Source of the DNA: Perognathus longimembris pacificus
Lineage: Eukaryota; Chordata; Mammalia; Rodentia; Heteromyidae
Direction of reading: 5' to 3'
Assembly (NCBI RefSeq): GCF_023159225.1
Contig: NC_063181.1
Location: 23,896,073-23,960,072, forward strand
DNA: 64,000 nt
The notes under the pieces were generated by a model. That model was not told the DNA's origin and did not search any database. It saw nothing but the letters and a program-made list of their open reading frames with translations. A program made the translations under genes and the position numbers. Below, in pieces: positions 11,690 to 22,890 of this stretch; the stretch's first letter is position 1, and each line of letters begins with the position of its first letter.

Positions 11690-11985
11690 ATTCTGCTGTA
11701 GTTCAGGTGTCTGGAAGTCTGAGATGAGGTTGTCCTCAGGGCTGTGTCCTTTTGAAGACTCAGAAGTGATCCTTCGGAAATTATCCTCCTTCCCCTCTTC
11801 TGGCTTCTAATAGTTGATGGCAATTCTTGGTGTTTTGTGACTTTGGCAGTACATCTGTGCTCTCAGCCTCATCTTACAAAGATGGTCATTAGGTCAGGGC
11901 CTGCCCAACAGTTGAACACATCTGCAGTGACTCTATTTCTAGATAAGATGATGCTTACAGGCTCTGAGTGGACATAATTCTTGTT
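11690..11985 (-). mobile_element. MaLR-type LTR fragment, diverged
   Basis: GTCTGGAAGTCTGAGATGAG, then the CCTCAGGGCTGTGTCC and CTCATCTTACAAAGATGGTC blocks, resembles the inverted LTR text common to mammalian MaLR-like elements. Distant match, LTR only, no viral coding sequence. Confidence 0.45.
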
Positions 11986-12123
11986 TTTGATGCAGGAGAG
12001 AATCTTTAACCATTATTGATCTTGATTGTCCACATTCCTAACAACTTGCTCTAGAAAGAGAAGTTTCTAGAAGGCACAGCTTATTTCTGAGAAAAACTAG
12101 TCTCCACTTTCTTTGCTCACTTT

Positions 12124-12190
12124 AGACTGAACTTAAGGCCTTGCATTTGTCAGGCAAGTGCTCTTCCACTAAGCTCAATCTCCAACTCCC
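12124..12190 (-). mobile_element. ID-like fragment, diverged
   Basis: GGCCTTGCATTTGTCAGGCA followed by TCTTCCACTAAGCTCAATC looks like an inverted tRNA-derived ID element, old and incomplete. Confidence 0.45.
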
Positions 12191-13720
12191 ACTTTCTAAC
12201 TTAAAAAAATCAAATATATGGATTCTAATTGTACTTGCTTTAGAGACTTAGGCATCAGGTGTCTGTTTCAGGACTGTGGTGAGGTTTCGGTGCTGCTAAA
12301 CTCTCTCTGGAGTTGTCTTGTTTTTCTCCCCCTTTTGTTATCACCTGTCAGTTGCTTAGAAGAGCCTGTGTGTTTGGGTAGACTCTCTCTCTTTTCTAAT
12401 TTCTGAAAGTAGAAACCCCAACTACCAGTTTGCTGCAACTACAGGATTAATTTTAGTTTTTAGAACAGACTGAAGGGTTTCCCTGGAGTGGGGTGATTTA
12501 TATTTAATGCAAACGTTGCATGCACATGCAGAAATAGGCCAGAGTCCTGAAGATTTACTAACTTGGAGTTTGTGGAACAGACTTGAACACAGTGAGATAA
12601 TATAATTCATTTAAACGAATGTATTACAGGCATATGTATTGATATTGATTTCCTGTTCTTTATAATTAGGGATCTGCTGATAGCATGGCAGCACTGTGGC
12701 TAAGGCGCCAAAGAGGCTAAGGGCCTTTAGCACTTTTCCTCTTCTCCTTATCTCTGTGTCCCTGGCTTTTCTTTTTAACATTGAGTCTTTTTTTCTTTAC
12801 GGCTATCATCACAGTTCATATTTCCCTGACCTTGTTCACAGCAAAGTATTTGATGAGCAACAGCTTCATTAATCTGATTTCTGTAGGATATGTTTCTTCC
12901 CTCAAGGTACCTACAACACATGAACTCTCTTTGTCATTGACAAGATGAACACCTAGCGCTGTGGCTCTGTCCATTAATCTGTTTCTTTCTCTGTCTCTTT
13001 CTCTCATCCAAGCACTATACCTGTAAGTTGTGCCGTATCACGAGAGCCTTTTTCTGCTTTCCTGGTTTCCACATGTACTTGCTGTCCAGTTGAATTGCAG
13101 ATGAATGTGGTGTGATTGTATTTGCCCAGTCTGGTATGTGTAGAAGCTTGAGTGATAATGGACATACAGTTCTAATATTACTAAGCCTTGCATTCTCAAA
13201 TCCATTAAACTCTGGCCCCTTTTCTGCCAGAATTCTACAAAGGAAAAGTCAAAAGTTTAAGTCTTAGTGAGGAGGAGTAGCAACTATGAAAATGTAGGTT
13301 TCCAGCCTTCTGTTAGATCAAAGTCATATATACTGACCTTTTGGTGCCCTGCAGTTAAGTCTTCCATGAGAGGGTCAGCACATGCTATTTTCATTGTGTG
13401 TATTTTAGATAATACCATTAGATTAGGTTTTGTGACTGTGGGCCACCACTGCTAGCATTGCACTTGCTGCTTTCTCACCTCCCATTTGTTTCCTCCTCCT
13501 AGTTGACATACTGTTTCTGCCTCAGGCCCCTGTTGGAGCTGTCTCCTTCTGGGAGAAGGAGATAGAACACTCCATTTGATAAGGCATCAGTTGTGTCTTA
13601 GGTTCTGTTTCCTTAGAACTGAGCTGGACATTCACAATTTCAACACAGAATCCTGGAACTTTGAAACCAAAAAACTCTATAGATAAAAGTATATGGGTTG
13701 ACTTCCAGGAGAAGCCAGGG

Positions 13721-13722
<2 letters not shown>
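12191..13722. other. No gene seen; unassigned DNA
   Basis: About 1.5 kb without a recognised repeat or coding exon. Several 60-codon frames occur on both strands, none resembling a family. Confidence 0.5.
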
Positions 13723-13777
<55 letters not shown>

Positions 13778-13781
13778 TGTC

Positions 13782-13814
<33 letters not shown>

Positions 13815-13850
13815 CAGAGAGACAGACAGAGAGACAGAGACAGAAACTTG
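13723..13850. repeat. Compound (GT)n-(GA)n microsatellite
   Basis: A GT run to about 13,776 passes through TCTGTCA into imperfect GA/CAGA repeats. Alternating purine-pyrimidine is followed by pure purine. Confidence 0.96.
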
Positions 13851-15114
13851 AGTTTTTAGATCCAAGTCTCCAAGAGTTCCAAGTGTCAGGGCTATCTATG
13901 TGCCTCTAGATTTAAAAATATAAAAATATAGTATAGGTCAGAGAAAGGAGGTTTATTACATGGCACAAACATGCCACAGAGAGACAGCATTTCAGTCCAT
14001 CTTCAGCTGACTTGGGTATAGACATAAACTTTAGGTTTTATAGAACTGGGGTCCGAGGGAGAGAGATATGTGTGACAGTTAACAGCCCACTCATATTAGT
14101 GGCTTGGCTGACCCTCCACTATATTTGTCTACAAAAGGGATTCTTGTGAATTACTTCATTCCTTATGGGGAGCATGAACTGGCTGCCTGGCAGGTGACCT
14201 CACTTGCACTTTTTGGCTTCCTTTGAGGCAGGTTTTCCTTTTGCCACAATATGTTACCATACTGTCTGAGGGGCAGTTTGCCTTGCATCACAATTTGGTG
14301 ATCAGTAAATCCTGTCTTTCCTGGAGACTGAGGTGATTGCAAAGTGGCAGCAGGAGAGAATGGCCTAGGGCAGAGATGAATATAAAATGCAGGCTGAAGT
14401 ATCAGCTTTCCTTTTGTTATTAGTTGGTTCATCGCCCAGCAAAAGTGGTTTTTAAGCATTATTATAGGTTTATGTATATATGAACACATACTTGCACACA
14501 CACTTGCACATACAGTATGTGTATAGTATAGGATAGAGGTGCTTGGAGCTAGTCCCCTCCAGTCACTCTCTATGAAAACTTTACTCTCTGCTGAGACCTG
14601 CTCAACAGATGATAAACAGTTGAGAGTATTTTGTCTCTTTGGTTCAATGAATAGAACTCAAGACAGCATGATAATAAATCTGAGAAATTAATGAGCCATA
14701 TCTTTCTCAAGAATTTTCACTATGAGTGTTCACTGCTTATTTCTTAGGCCAAAGGTCTCTTTAAACCTTAGCATTTAACATTTCTAGCTAACAGTTTCAT
14801 TTGGAGATATCCTTAGAACCCTGTGCACTTCCAAGAAATGAATTTAGTACTTTTAACTTAGACAACAGTTGATAATACTTACATATTATACATTATTTAG
14901 CACATAATGATTAATGGACCAGTTTGCAAAATAACTATAAGTGTGCCCTAGAAAGAGCATTTTGAAAGAGATATACTTAGAAATTACTGGAATGATTATA
15001 TGCATGGGATAGTTGTATTAGGAAATTACTGGATATCTCCATATCTTTGCATCTTGAATCATTCAGTGTCTTAATGTTTTCTCCTCATTTTAAAGGACTT
15101 TCTATAAAGGCTTC
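13851..15114. other. No gene seen; possibly an unassigned LTR-like stretch
   Basis: The 13,905-14,460 part has a single-copy or LTR-like feel (AGGAGGTTTATTACATGGCA near 13,948 could be an inverted polyadenylation region), but I cannot place it. The 112-codon minus frame at 14,163-14,501 has no known resemblance. Confidence 0.35.
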
Positions 15115-15403
15115 TTTCCTTTTTCTCTTTCTTTTTCCCTCCCTTCCTCTCTTCCTCTTTCTTCCTTCCTTCCTTTTTCCCTCCCTTCCTCTCTTCCTTC
15201 CTTCTTTCCTTCCTTCCTCTCTTCCTCTCTTCCTCTCTCTCCCTTCCTTCCTTCCTTCCTCCCTTCTTCCTTCCTTCCTCCTTCCTTCCTTCCTTCCTTC
15301 CTTCCTTCCTTCCTTCCTTCCTTCCTTCCTTCCTTCTTCCTTCCTCCTTCCTTCCTTCCTTCCTTCCTTCCTTCCTTCTCTTCTTCTTCCTTCTTTCTTT
15401 CCT

Positions 15404-15472
<69 letters not shown>

Positions 15473-15501
15473 TTTCTTTCTTTCTTTCTTTCTTTCTTCT
15501 T
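15115..15501. repeat. Polypyrimidine (CCTT)n/(CTTT)n tract
   Basis: Almost 390 bp of nearly pure C and T, grading from TTCC-rich to CTTT-rich, ending at a SINE tail. Long frames on both strands (Leu/Ser/Phe-rich plus, Lys/Glu/Arg-rich minus) are artefacts. Confidence 0.97.
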
Positions 15502-15731
15502 CGTGCTAGTAGTGGGGCTTGAACTCAGGGCCTTGCAGTCTAGTTTGGCTTCTTTGCTCAAGGCTGGCTCTCCACCAGCTTGGGCTACATCTCCAGTTCC
15601 AGCTTTTGGGTGGTTAGTTGGAGGTAAGAGTCTCACTGACTTTCCTACCCAAGATGGCTATAAACTGCTACCCTCAAATCTCAACCTCCTAAGTAGCTAG
15701 TATTATAGGTGTGAGCCACTACTGCCTGGTT
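15502..15731 (-). mobile_element. B1-Geo composite SINE
   Basis: GGGGCTTGAACTCAGGGCC starts the inverted Geo half, and the B1-like half ends GTGAGCCACTACTGCCTGG. The adjacent pyrimidine tract corresponds to its expanded A/G-rich tail. Confidence 0.87.
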
Positions 15732-16254
15732 TGTTTCTTTCTTTTATTAATTTTACTTTTTAATATATGACAAGCATTCAGTACCATTATGTGATGCATA
15801 GGTTAATTATGAACATGATGCTAGTGTTTTTATCCTTAAGTTAGTCATGAGATCTGCTGGCCTGCCTGCCCTTTGTGAAGGAGCTTGAGGCCTCTCACTT
15901 GTCTGTCCTGAGCACAACCAAAAGAAATGTGGCTCATAGAAATTGCTTCCACAACACAAAAGGAACAGCTCTTCTTGTAGTTCAGATTTACCCCCAGCAG
16001 AACCTACACACTCTTATAAAAATCTCTATCTAGAATTCAGACAGACAAGCAGGTCTCTCTCTCTCCCTCCCTCCCCCCCCCCCCCCATTGGTCACTACAA
16101 ATGTAGCATCCTAAGGTTTGGGAAGAGGTTAGACAAACCCTGCCTCTCCTGCATGCATTTACTGAGCACCAGCTCTAAGCGAACTTTTCCTGGAGGCTTG
16201 GTGGGAAAATCTGAGTGCTTTCGTGTTTCTCATTTGATGTGATAAAAATTCTCT
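15732..16254. other. No gene seen; contains a C-rich run
   Basis: Unassigned DNA. At about 16,057-16,086 a (CT/CCCT)n stretch ends in a run of about 14 C. Confidence 0.5.
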
Positions 16255-16633
16255 CCGCCAGCTGAGCCTGTGCCATGTGGGTGAGGGCGCTTTCCCTTCT
16301 CTGTGGGAGGTGGAAGTGCGAGGGCGAGGCCCGCTGGGGCCGTTCCCGACGCTGCCACAGCTGGGATGGAGGCTGAAGCTGAAAGCACCATCAGGCTGGA
16401 AATGCATATTTTACAAGTGGAGGGTGAGCGGGCCGCCCTGGATTTGACGCGGCGCGCGCAGAGCAGCCTGGCACGCGAGGCGGAGCAGCGGGAGGGCTAA
16501 CTGCTCCCATCCCCGGGGCTCAGGGGGCTCAAGCTGCTCGTGCCTCCTCAGAAACAAGGTCGGATCGCTTCTCTGGTTCAAACTAGGAAAGTAAAAATCT
16601 TGAATTCTGAGGAAGGCAAAAAAAAAAAAAAAG
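16255..16633 (+). other. GC-rich, CpG-containing block with A-tract; possible retrocopy
   Basis: An isolated GC-rich segment in AT-rich surroundings, ending in a run of about 14 A at 16,619-16,632. A 44-codon frame runs from an ATG at 16,366 to TAA at 16,498-16,500. Its product starts MEAEAESTIRLEMHILQ and is rich in E, R, A and L, compatible with a short coiled coil. I do not recognise it. CpG content suggests derivation from a promoter-proximal exon, and the A-tract would fit retroposition. GGAG/GTGAGC (about 16,424) and CCTCCTCAG/AAAC (about 16,554) also resemble splice sites, so a small real exon is an alternative. Confidence 0.35.
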
Positions 16634-16794
16634 TTATACAAAACCAGAAGGGAAACAAAAATGGGAAGGACGAAAGTGGGGCAGGGGGAAGGGAAAGGGG
16701 GAATATAAGAAGGAAGGGAAAAGGGGAAGGAGGAACAATTTGGTTAAATGGTTTGCTAAGTCTTAAAGCTTTTCTCTCCATTGTCTAATAGAAA

Positions 16795-16996
16795 AATCTT
16801 ACTTGCAAAACTGTTTGGTATAAATGAACTGAACAACTCATGGGGGGGGAGGGAAAGGGGGAGGGGGGAAGGGGGAATGAGGGAGGAGGTAACAAACTAC
16901 AAGAAATGTATCCAATGCCTAACGTATGAAAGTGTAACCTCTCTGTACCTCAGTTTGACAATAAAAATTTAACAAACAAACAAACAAAAAAGAAAA
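16795..16996 (+). mobile_element. L1 3'UTR tail fragment (younger type)
   Basis: CTTGCAAAACTGTTTGGTAT, a G-rich purine run (16,841-16,885), AAGAAATGTATCCAATGCC and GTAACCTCTCTGTACC match the end of the L1 at 33,505-35,001 almost word for word. It ends in an AACAAACAAACAAA tail. Only about 200 bp of L1 was inserted. Confidence 0.88.
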
Positions 16997-17564
16997 ATCT
17001 TGGAGCAAAGACAGTTGTGGTTTGTGGAAACCAAAGCTATGTGTAGGAGGAACACACAGGACCCTGGGACTGACACAGTTCTGAAGAGTAGTTAAGTGCC
17101 AAAGGGGCAAAGTACCAAAGAAGCCAGCAACCAGATGTGCTTGTTGAGAGAGCTTGAGCTCCTGCGGGGAGGAGTCTGGGCTGAGGTTGCTGGGAAGGTT
17201 GGGGACATAGGGGAGGGAAGAGTAATGCCAGCAGGTGCGAAAACCAAGCTCACAATGTGGAGGAATCCCTTTGTTTTGTTACTCCCTTTGTGCCTAATAT
17301 TTCATGAAGGGAGAATCAGGTGACAAGCACTATCAAGAGACCCTCTGAAGGAAAGAGCAGAAAGCATGCTAGAAGTACTAGAGTGGGTGGAAGACAGACA
17401 TTTGTTTCAGGTCCTGAATTCGGGGCACCTTATATCATCCTTTCTCTCTGTCTCTGGGTGACTTTGCCAACCACACCCTAATCCTGTTCCCTGGGGAATG
17501 GTTTGGACTGCCACAGAAACCTAAAAAAAAAAAAAAAAAAAAAAAAGAACCAATTCCTTTTCAT
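16997..17564. other. No gene seen; A-run at 17,523-17,546
   Basis: Unassigned DNA ending in a poly-A run of about 24. No coding exon recognised. Confidence 0.5.
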
Positions 17565-17577
17565 TCATTCATTCTTA

Positions 17578-17843
17578 TTTATTTTTATTGATTGATGTGT
17601 TTGGTGCTGGTCCTGGGGCTTGCACTTAGGGCCTGAGTACTGTCCGTGAGCTCTTTGTGCTTGAGGCTTAGCACTCTACCACTTGAGCCACAGCTCCCCT
17701 GACAGCTTTTTTGGTGTTAATTAGAGATACTAGTCTTTCTTGGAGATACGGACTTTCTTGTGTGTCCTGACTTTGAACTGCAATCCTCAGATCTCAGCCT
17801 CCCTAGTAGCTAGGACTACAGGCATGAGCCACGGACACCTGGC
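17578..17843 (-). mobile_element. B1-Geo composite SINE with target-site duplication
   Basis: Inverted Geo half (GCACTCTACCACTTGAGCCA) and B1-like half ending GACACCTGGC. A 13-bp direct repeat TCATTCATTCTTA flanks it at 17,565-17,577 and 17,844-17,856, although that motif is itself low in complexity. Confidence 0.86.
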
Positions 17844-17856
17844 TCATTCATTCTTA

Positions 17857-18491
17857 AGACTCAATCTTTTTTGAAACCAGCACTGCCTTTTCCCATTTTC
17901 GGATGACTATCAGAAGCTTTCTCTTTGTTATTTCCTTCAAGTTTTAGCACAGCCTCCTTGAGTCTGCTTTTAGTCAACTGAATCAGAATACTGATAGAAC
18001 CACTTCTAGCCATTAGATCTAACACACCCATGTGTTTCTGTTTCCATCAACATTATGTAATGCAGACCATGATATTTTTCTATAAATAAGTTTAGTCTAA
18101 CTCACCATTGTATTCTTCCCACTCTAATCTAATACCTCCATTGGATTTCCATATGCATTCTCCTGATCCTATTAGTGGAAATGAATACAAGCTGCCTATC
18201 TGATTCATATTCAAATCTCCTGGATCAGTATGAGTCTACCAACTGGAAACAGGGGTGTCACTAGCATTGATTCTGAGAAGGCTGGACAGGCCCATGTCAG
18301 GTGACCACCTTGGAAGAGAACATTTTAGGACCTTCAGGCAACTCTTATCCAAAACCATGCCATTTCCAGCCTAGCCACATTGATAGGGCCCAGAAGCACC
18401 ATAGCAACAATTAGTGTTTTCTTTTGTCTTCATAGAGTATATGTGATCATAAGGAAATAAACAAATAAATGTGTCTTTGTGTATTTTTTTA
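17857..18491. other. No gene seen; unassigned DNA
   Basis: No repeat or coding exon recognised. Confidence 0.5.
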
Positions 18492-18590
18492 TGACAGCCC
18501 TCTGAGATCTATATTTCCACCCTCCCCACTTTATAGATGAAGCAATGAAGGCAGCGATAGTCGAGTATTTTGCTCTTGGTTCTATAGCAA
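18492..18590 (-). mobile_element. MIR SINE fragment
   Basis: CCCCACTTTATAGATGAAGC followed by AATGAAGGCAGCGATAG resembles the inverted MIR core. Confidence 0.5.
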
Positions 18591-19135
18591 AAAAAAAAAA
18601 ATCCTAACATCAAGCACTGGAGCTAGGCAGTACCAAATCAGAGAGTTCTGTTTTCTAAAATGCCTTTATCAACTTTTGAAAAGTCAGTCAGAACCGCTTC
18701 AAGGATTCACTTCATGTGCTGATCTCCTGGTAATCACATGACTCAGACAAGCCAGGACAAGGGAGTGCTGGAAAGCAGAGGGGTCATCTCTGAAGCTGGC
18801 CAGGTGGTGCTCGTTTAGATTTGCTTTGAAGAAGGATCATTCCACAGGATTATTGGGCAAATTCCTGTAGTTCATTCAGCCTGAATGGAAGGTAGAAGGG
18901 GGCTGGAAACCTCAGGCCTAAATCCCGTGTTTTTTGTATGCCCTAGAATGAAAAGGCTCTTTGTTGACTTTCCTTTAGGTTTATTTAGCATTCAACCCAC
19001 TGAAAATGGAAGGTAGTGGCTGACTTTGAGGGGAGAGATTCCACCCACCTCCTAGCACTTTGGCCCTCACTGTTATGGATTCCCCGTGAGCATGTTGGGA
19101 GGAGGTTTGTTTTGTGAGTGGTTGGTTGAATTTCC
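18591..19135. other. No gene seen; unassigned DNA
   Basis: No element recognised apart from a short A-run at the start. Confidence 0.5.
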
Positions 19136-19181
19136 TTTTTTTTTTTTTTTTTTTTTTTTTTAGGCCACATTCCCAGCTCTT
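19136..19181 (-). mobile_element. IDL SINE remnant: tail plus 5' end only
   Basis: A run of 26 T is followed at once by AGGCCACATTCCCAGCTC, the inverted first bases of an IDL-Geo element. The body between tail and 5' end is missing. Confidence 0.55.
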
Positions 19182-19832
19182 TTCTAAACATCATTACAGT
19201 TAGATCTGCAGTATTTCCTCAACTATGTGAAGGAAAGGGAGCGGTCACTTCCTAAAGGAAAGTATTTATATTTTTAGACTGAACTATGCATTTACAGTTT
19301 CCCCCACCCCAAATAACATTTTTTAAAACAGTGCAGTCTGAGCAGCAGAAAATGCATTTTAAACCATCATTAATGTGGTTTAGCTTATAAAATATATCTT
19401 AATGTAATGACAAAGGGATGAACAAACTTGTTTTATTTTAAAAGAAGACCGACAGCACACAAAGCAAAATACAAACCAAACCAACCCAAAGCAATTTCTA
19501 GATTTTAGAATATCTGCTTCCACACTGCTTTCTTCTGGATCCACTTGCTTTAAATTCACCTGTCAGAAAGCCAAAGAAAGCAGCTTCTTTGGGAATGATA
19601 GGATCCCGCTTGGGTAGACACAGTGGATATGGGGTGAGCAGGGGGAGGTAGTGTGGAAGTAGGAGGGAGAAGAGGCTCAGATTGCAGTTCATATGCATCA
19701 TAAGTTCATACTCATCACACTCATCATAGGGTGTATCCCAGCCCAAGAGAGTATAACAAGTACTTAGAAATGACTTTTGCCAAAATGCACTGACTCCTCA
19801 CTCAGGTCTGCAACTATCCAAAAGATAATATT
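19182..19832. other. No gene seen; unassigned DNA
   Basis: No element recognised. The 82-codon minus frame at 19,498-19,746 has no family resemblance. Confidence 0.5.
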
Positions 19833-19845
19833 AAAAGCAGGGCAA

Positions 19846-20066
19846 GGGGCTGGGAATATGGCCTAGTGGCAAGTGTGCTTGTCTCCTATACATGAAACCC
19901 TGGGTTCGATTCCTCAGCACCAGATATATAGAAAAAGCCTGAAGTGGCACTGTGGCTCAAGTGGTAGAGTGCTATCCTTGAGCAAAAAGAAGCCAGGGAC
20001 AGTGCTCAGGCTCTCAGTTCAAGCCCCACGACTGGCAAAAACAACAACAACAGAACAAACAACAAC
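19846..20066 (+). mobile_element. IDL-Geo dimeric SINE with perfect target-site duplication
   Basis: Complete plus copy: GGGGCTGGGAATATGGCCTA (ID-like 5' end), GGTTCGATTCC (B box), Geo half, and a CAA-rich tail. The 13-bp repeat AAAAGCAGGGCAA flanks it exactly at 19,833-19,845 and 20,067-20,079, proving target-primed insertion. Confidence 0.96.
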
Positions 20067-20079
20067 AAAAGCAGGGCAA

Positions 20080-20700
20080 ATCTTGGCATCCCTGCATCCA
20101 TTCTATATCTGTTTTGCTCTGTGCCCTTCTCTCTCTAGTCTCCTTATGGTCTTCCTCTCCCCCCCTTCCTCCTTCTCTTCCCTTCCTTCTCTTTCTTCTT
20201 CTTTGTCAATTCTAGGGTTTGAACTCAGGGCCTTAAACTCTCACTTGGCTTGCCTGATTGTTCCTGGCTGGCCCTCTCCTACTCCTCTCCTGTCTGTCAT
20301 TTTAACTGAAGGTGGAATCTTACAGACTTTTCTGCCCAGGCTGTCTCAGAATGCGACCCTCAGATCTCAGCCTCCTGAAAAGCTAGGATTACAGGCATGA
20401 TTAATCATAAATATCCCTGCCTGGCCAATCCTGAGATAGTGATCAGCCAGACCACATTTCTGACCACTTCTGGCCACCTGACACTCTTTAATGATTATGT
20501 ACCTAACACTCATGTCTATACCCAGAAGCTGGGCTGAAGTGCTTAGCTATTTCCCATGGCATTCCCATGACCTTTTTTCTCTGCCTTCACCATTACTTGT
20601 CTCTTCATATGGTACCCTGGGGTTCAGGGCTGGATTTGACATGTGGAACTCCTGGAGTTGTGCCTCTGGCCTAGAACTCCAAGTAATAGAAACCCTGGAG
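20080..20700 (+). repeat. Unassigned interspersed unit, second copy, split by a SINE
   Basis: Collinear with 2,680-3,255: ATCTTGGCATCCCTGCATCC near 20,080 and CTCATGTCTATACCCAGAAG near 20,509. The B1-Geo at 20,200-20,427 and the IDL-Geo just upstream interrupt it. Family unknown, perhaps an LTR. Confidence 0.4.
20200..20427 (-). mobile_element. B1-Geo composite SINE, diverged
   Basis: GGTTTGAACTCAGGGCCTTA begins a degraded inverted Geo half. The B1-like half is clearer (CTCAGATCTCAGCCTCCTGA, AGCTAGGATTACAGGCATGA). An older copy than its neighbours. Confidence 0.75.
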
Positions 20701-21072
20701 GGCATGCAGCCTGTTACTTATGTTGTTGATCATATGTATTTAGAGATGAGACCCGAGAACCACAGGCTTCATATGCTGTCCCAATGAACTGGTCCAGTAC
20801 CCAGCAGGCAGTGCGCCTCATTACACAAATGAGCAGCTGTGGGACAATAGAGGTAGCAGAACTCTTACCAGCAGCCAATGTAAAGCAAAGCCTGTTTGAT
20901 TTAAAGGATCATTTATTGTCCAATGTAAGTATTGCCAGAGGAGACTTTACTTCTCTGACTGGCTTTCTGAGGTTCTAGAAAGACACTCCTTACTTCGTCC
21001 CTTTATTTGTCTCATTTGAAGTCCATTTCCAGGAAACCTTTATGTCACACTTAGAAAAAAACAAAAGCACAT
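20701..21072. other. No gene seen; unassigned DNA
   Basis: No repeat or coding exon recognised. Confidence 0.45.
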
Positions 21073-21318
21073 GGGCCAGGTATCGGTTGCTCATGCCTAC
21101 AATCCTAGCTACTCAGGAGGCTGAGATCTGAGAATTGTGGTTCAACTCTCAGATCTTTCCCAGGCAGGAAAGTTCTGGGAACTGCTATGTCTCCAATTCA
21201 CTACTAGAAAACTGAAGTGGAGTGGTGGCTCAAAATGATAGAGCACTAATCCTTGGCCAGAAAAGCTAAGGGACAGCACCCTGAGTTCAAACCCCACAAC
21301 TTAAAAAAAAAAAAAAAG
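21073..21318 (+). mobile_element. B1-Geo composite SINE
   Basis: CTCATGCCTACAATCCTAGC and GGAGGCTGAGATCTGAGAAT mark the B1-like half. A Geo half with GAGTTCAAACCCCACAAC and an A-run complete it. Confidence 0.88.
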
Positions 21319-21380
21319 GTTCTTAGGAAAGTAAATGGCAGTCATAAATATGTATGACTGGTAACTATCCTTTCAGTTTA

Positions 21381-21660
21381 AATTTAATTTTTAACAGTTA
21401 TTATAAAAGTGATGTACAAAGAGGTTACAGTTACATAAGTCAAGTAATGAGCACATTTCTTTGTGGACAATGGCATCCTTTCCCTCACTTTCTCAGTTTT
21501 TCCCTCCAGCCTCATCTACAAGATGAATGGTCCATTTTCAACATAGTGTCTAGTGAGTACACTTCTGTATTTGTGCACCCTTTGTCCTTCCATTTCTGTG
21601 TCCATCTCCCCTTTGCCTCCTTATCCTTTAACTATCCATTTTGGACAAGTTTCTATATGG
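21381..21660 (-). mobile_element. L1 3'UTR tail fragment (older type)
   Basis: TTATTATAAAAGTGATGTAC, GTTACAGTTACATAAGTCAA, a pyrimidine-rich stretch and CAACATAGTGTCTAGTGAGT are the inverse of the 3,489-3,732 copy and parallel to 54,935-55,165. 5'-truncated L1. Confidence 0.7.
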
Positions 21661-22890
21661 GAGGAAGGAGTGGCATGAAATTGCCTAAACTTGGAAGAGT
21701 GCCCTGAAGAGAGGGGAGCGACAAATCACAGCCCCAAGGTATCTGAGATCTTAGACTCAGCTCTTTTCACTGGGCAGCAAATCTTATTAACCATGATGTT
21801 GTGCCCCCAACATTAAAAAAAAAAAAATCCAATTTTCCAACTTGTTTAAGTCACTTTGACACAGTGATACAATTTCAGTGTCATTCTTTCTAGTCTTAAA
21901 GAAAGAGGAAAACAGGAACAGGGAAGGAGGGACAACAACCCAGGGCAAGGTGGAGCCAGTGAAAGGCAGTGTTTCCAGAGAGCTGAAGTTGAAACGTGAG
22001 AAGTTGTTGACACCTCAGGAAGAGAACTTCCTGGAAATCTGTGACACATGGCAGCCACCTTTCCTGTTCTCTCTCCTCAACTGCAGTGTTAGAGAACACT
22101 GACCCGTTCCTCTTTCTTTTCCCCACCACCTCCCTAGGCTCCATACTTCTACACTACTGCCCTGCTTCTGGAATATTCTTCCCAACTTTCCAACAGAGTT
22201 GGGTATCTCCAGCTTCTGTTCCTATTCAAGGAGTCATTCTGTGGTGACCCTGTCCCCTCTGGGTTTTGATTTTTCTGCTTGCTTATTCATCCCCCCTCCT
22301 CCCTCACCCCACCCCATCACAGAAGTCTCCAGGAGTGAAATGTGTCCTAATCACGTCCAGTAGTCTAAGTACTGCTTAGGCTCAATCCCTACCACCATAA
22401 ATACGCAATGAATAACATTGGTTAAGAAAGCATACATTTAAAAGATTTGAGTTTTCACTCCATATACTTCAGTTTTAAATGTACATGAAATAAAGCCTAG
22501 CAGGGTTTGTTTGCTTTCATTTTGATGTTTGTTTTCTAAAAGTGAGAGACAAATGGAGAGCTTGGCAAGTATTGAGATAGAGAGGAAACAGACTTCATTG
22601 CAGTTCGACAAAGTAGGTTGGAAGGTAGCCCAAGGGGATATTTGCAGAAGTAATGACCCAGTCTTGGAGACAGAGACTACGGGGTTTTTTCAAACAAAGG
22701 ATTGATTGAGCCTTGTGTCCATGGAAGGAAGGTGCAAGGGAACAAGTGGAAAGACTGGAAGCCGGAGAAGAATATGGCTTAGCCAAGCACTGCCTAGGAA
22801 ACAGCAGCAAGCAGAAACTCTGCACATGGCCTGAGCAAATTTCTTCCAGGACACCAAAGAAGAGGTTTTAGGTTTCTAGAAAAGTTCTAA
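21661..22890. other. No gene seen; unassigned DNA
   Basis: About 1.2 kb with overlapping frames of 60-82 codons on both strands near 21,846-22,247. None shows a known domain, and there is no CpG island or splice context. Confidence 0.5.

Noticed and set aside
15047..15700. Long mirror frames (Leu/Ser/Phe-rich plus, Lys/Glu/Arg-rich minus)
   Set aside because: Translations of a simple pyrimidine repeat.
19846..19935. Possible tRNA gene from A- and B-box motifs
   Set aside because: The same sequence recurs many times with a Geo half and A-tail, so it is a SINE and not a tRNA gene.
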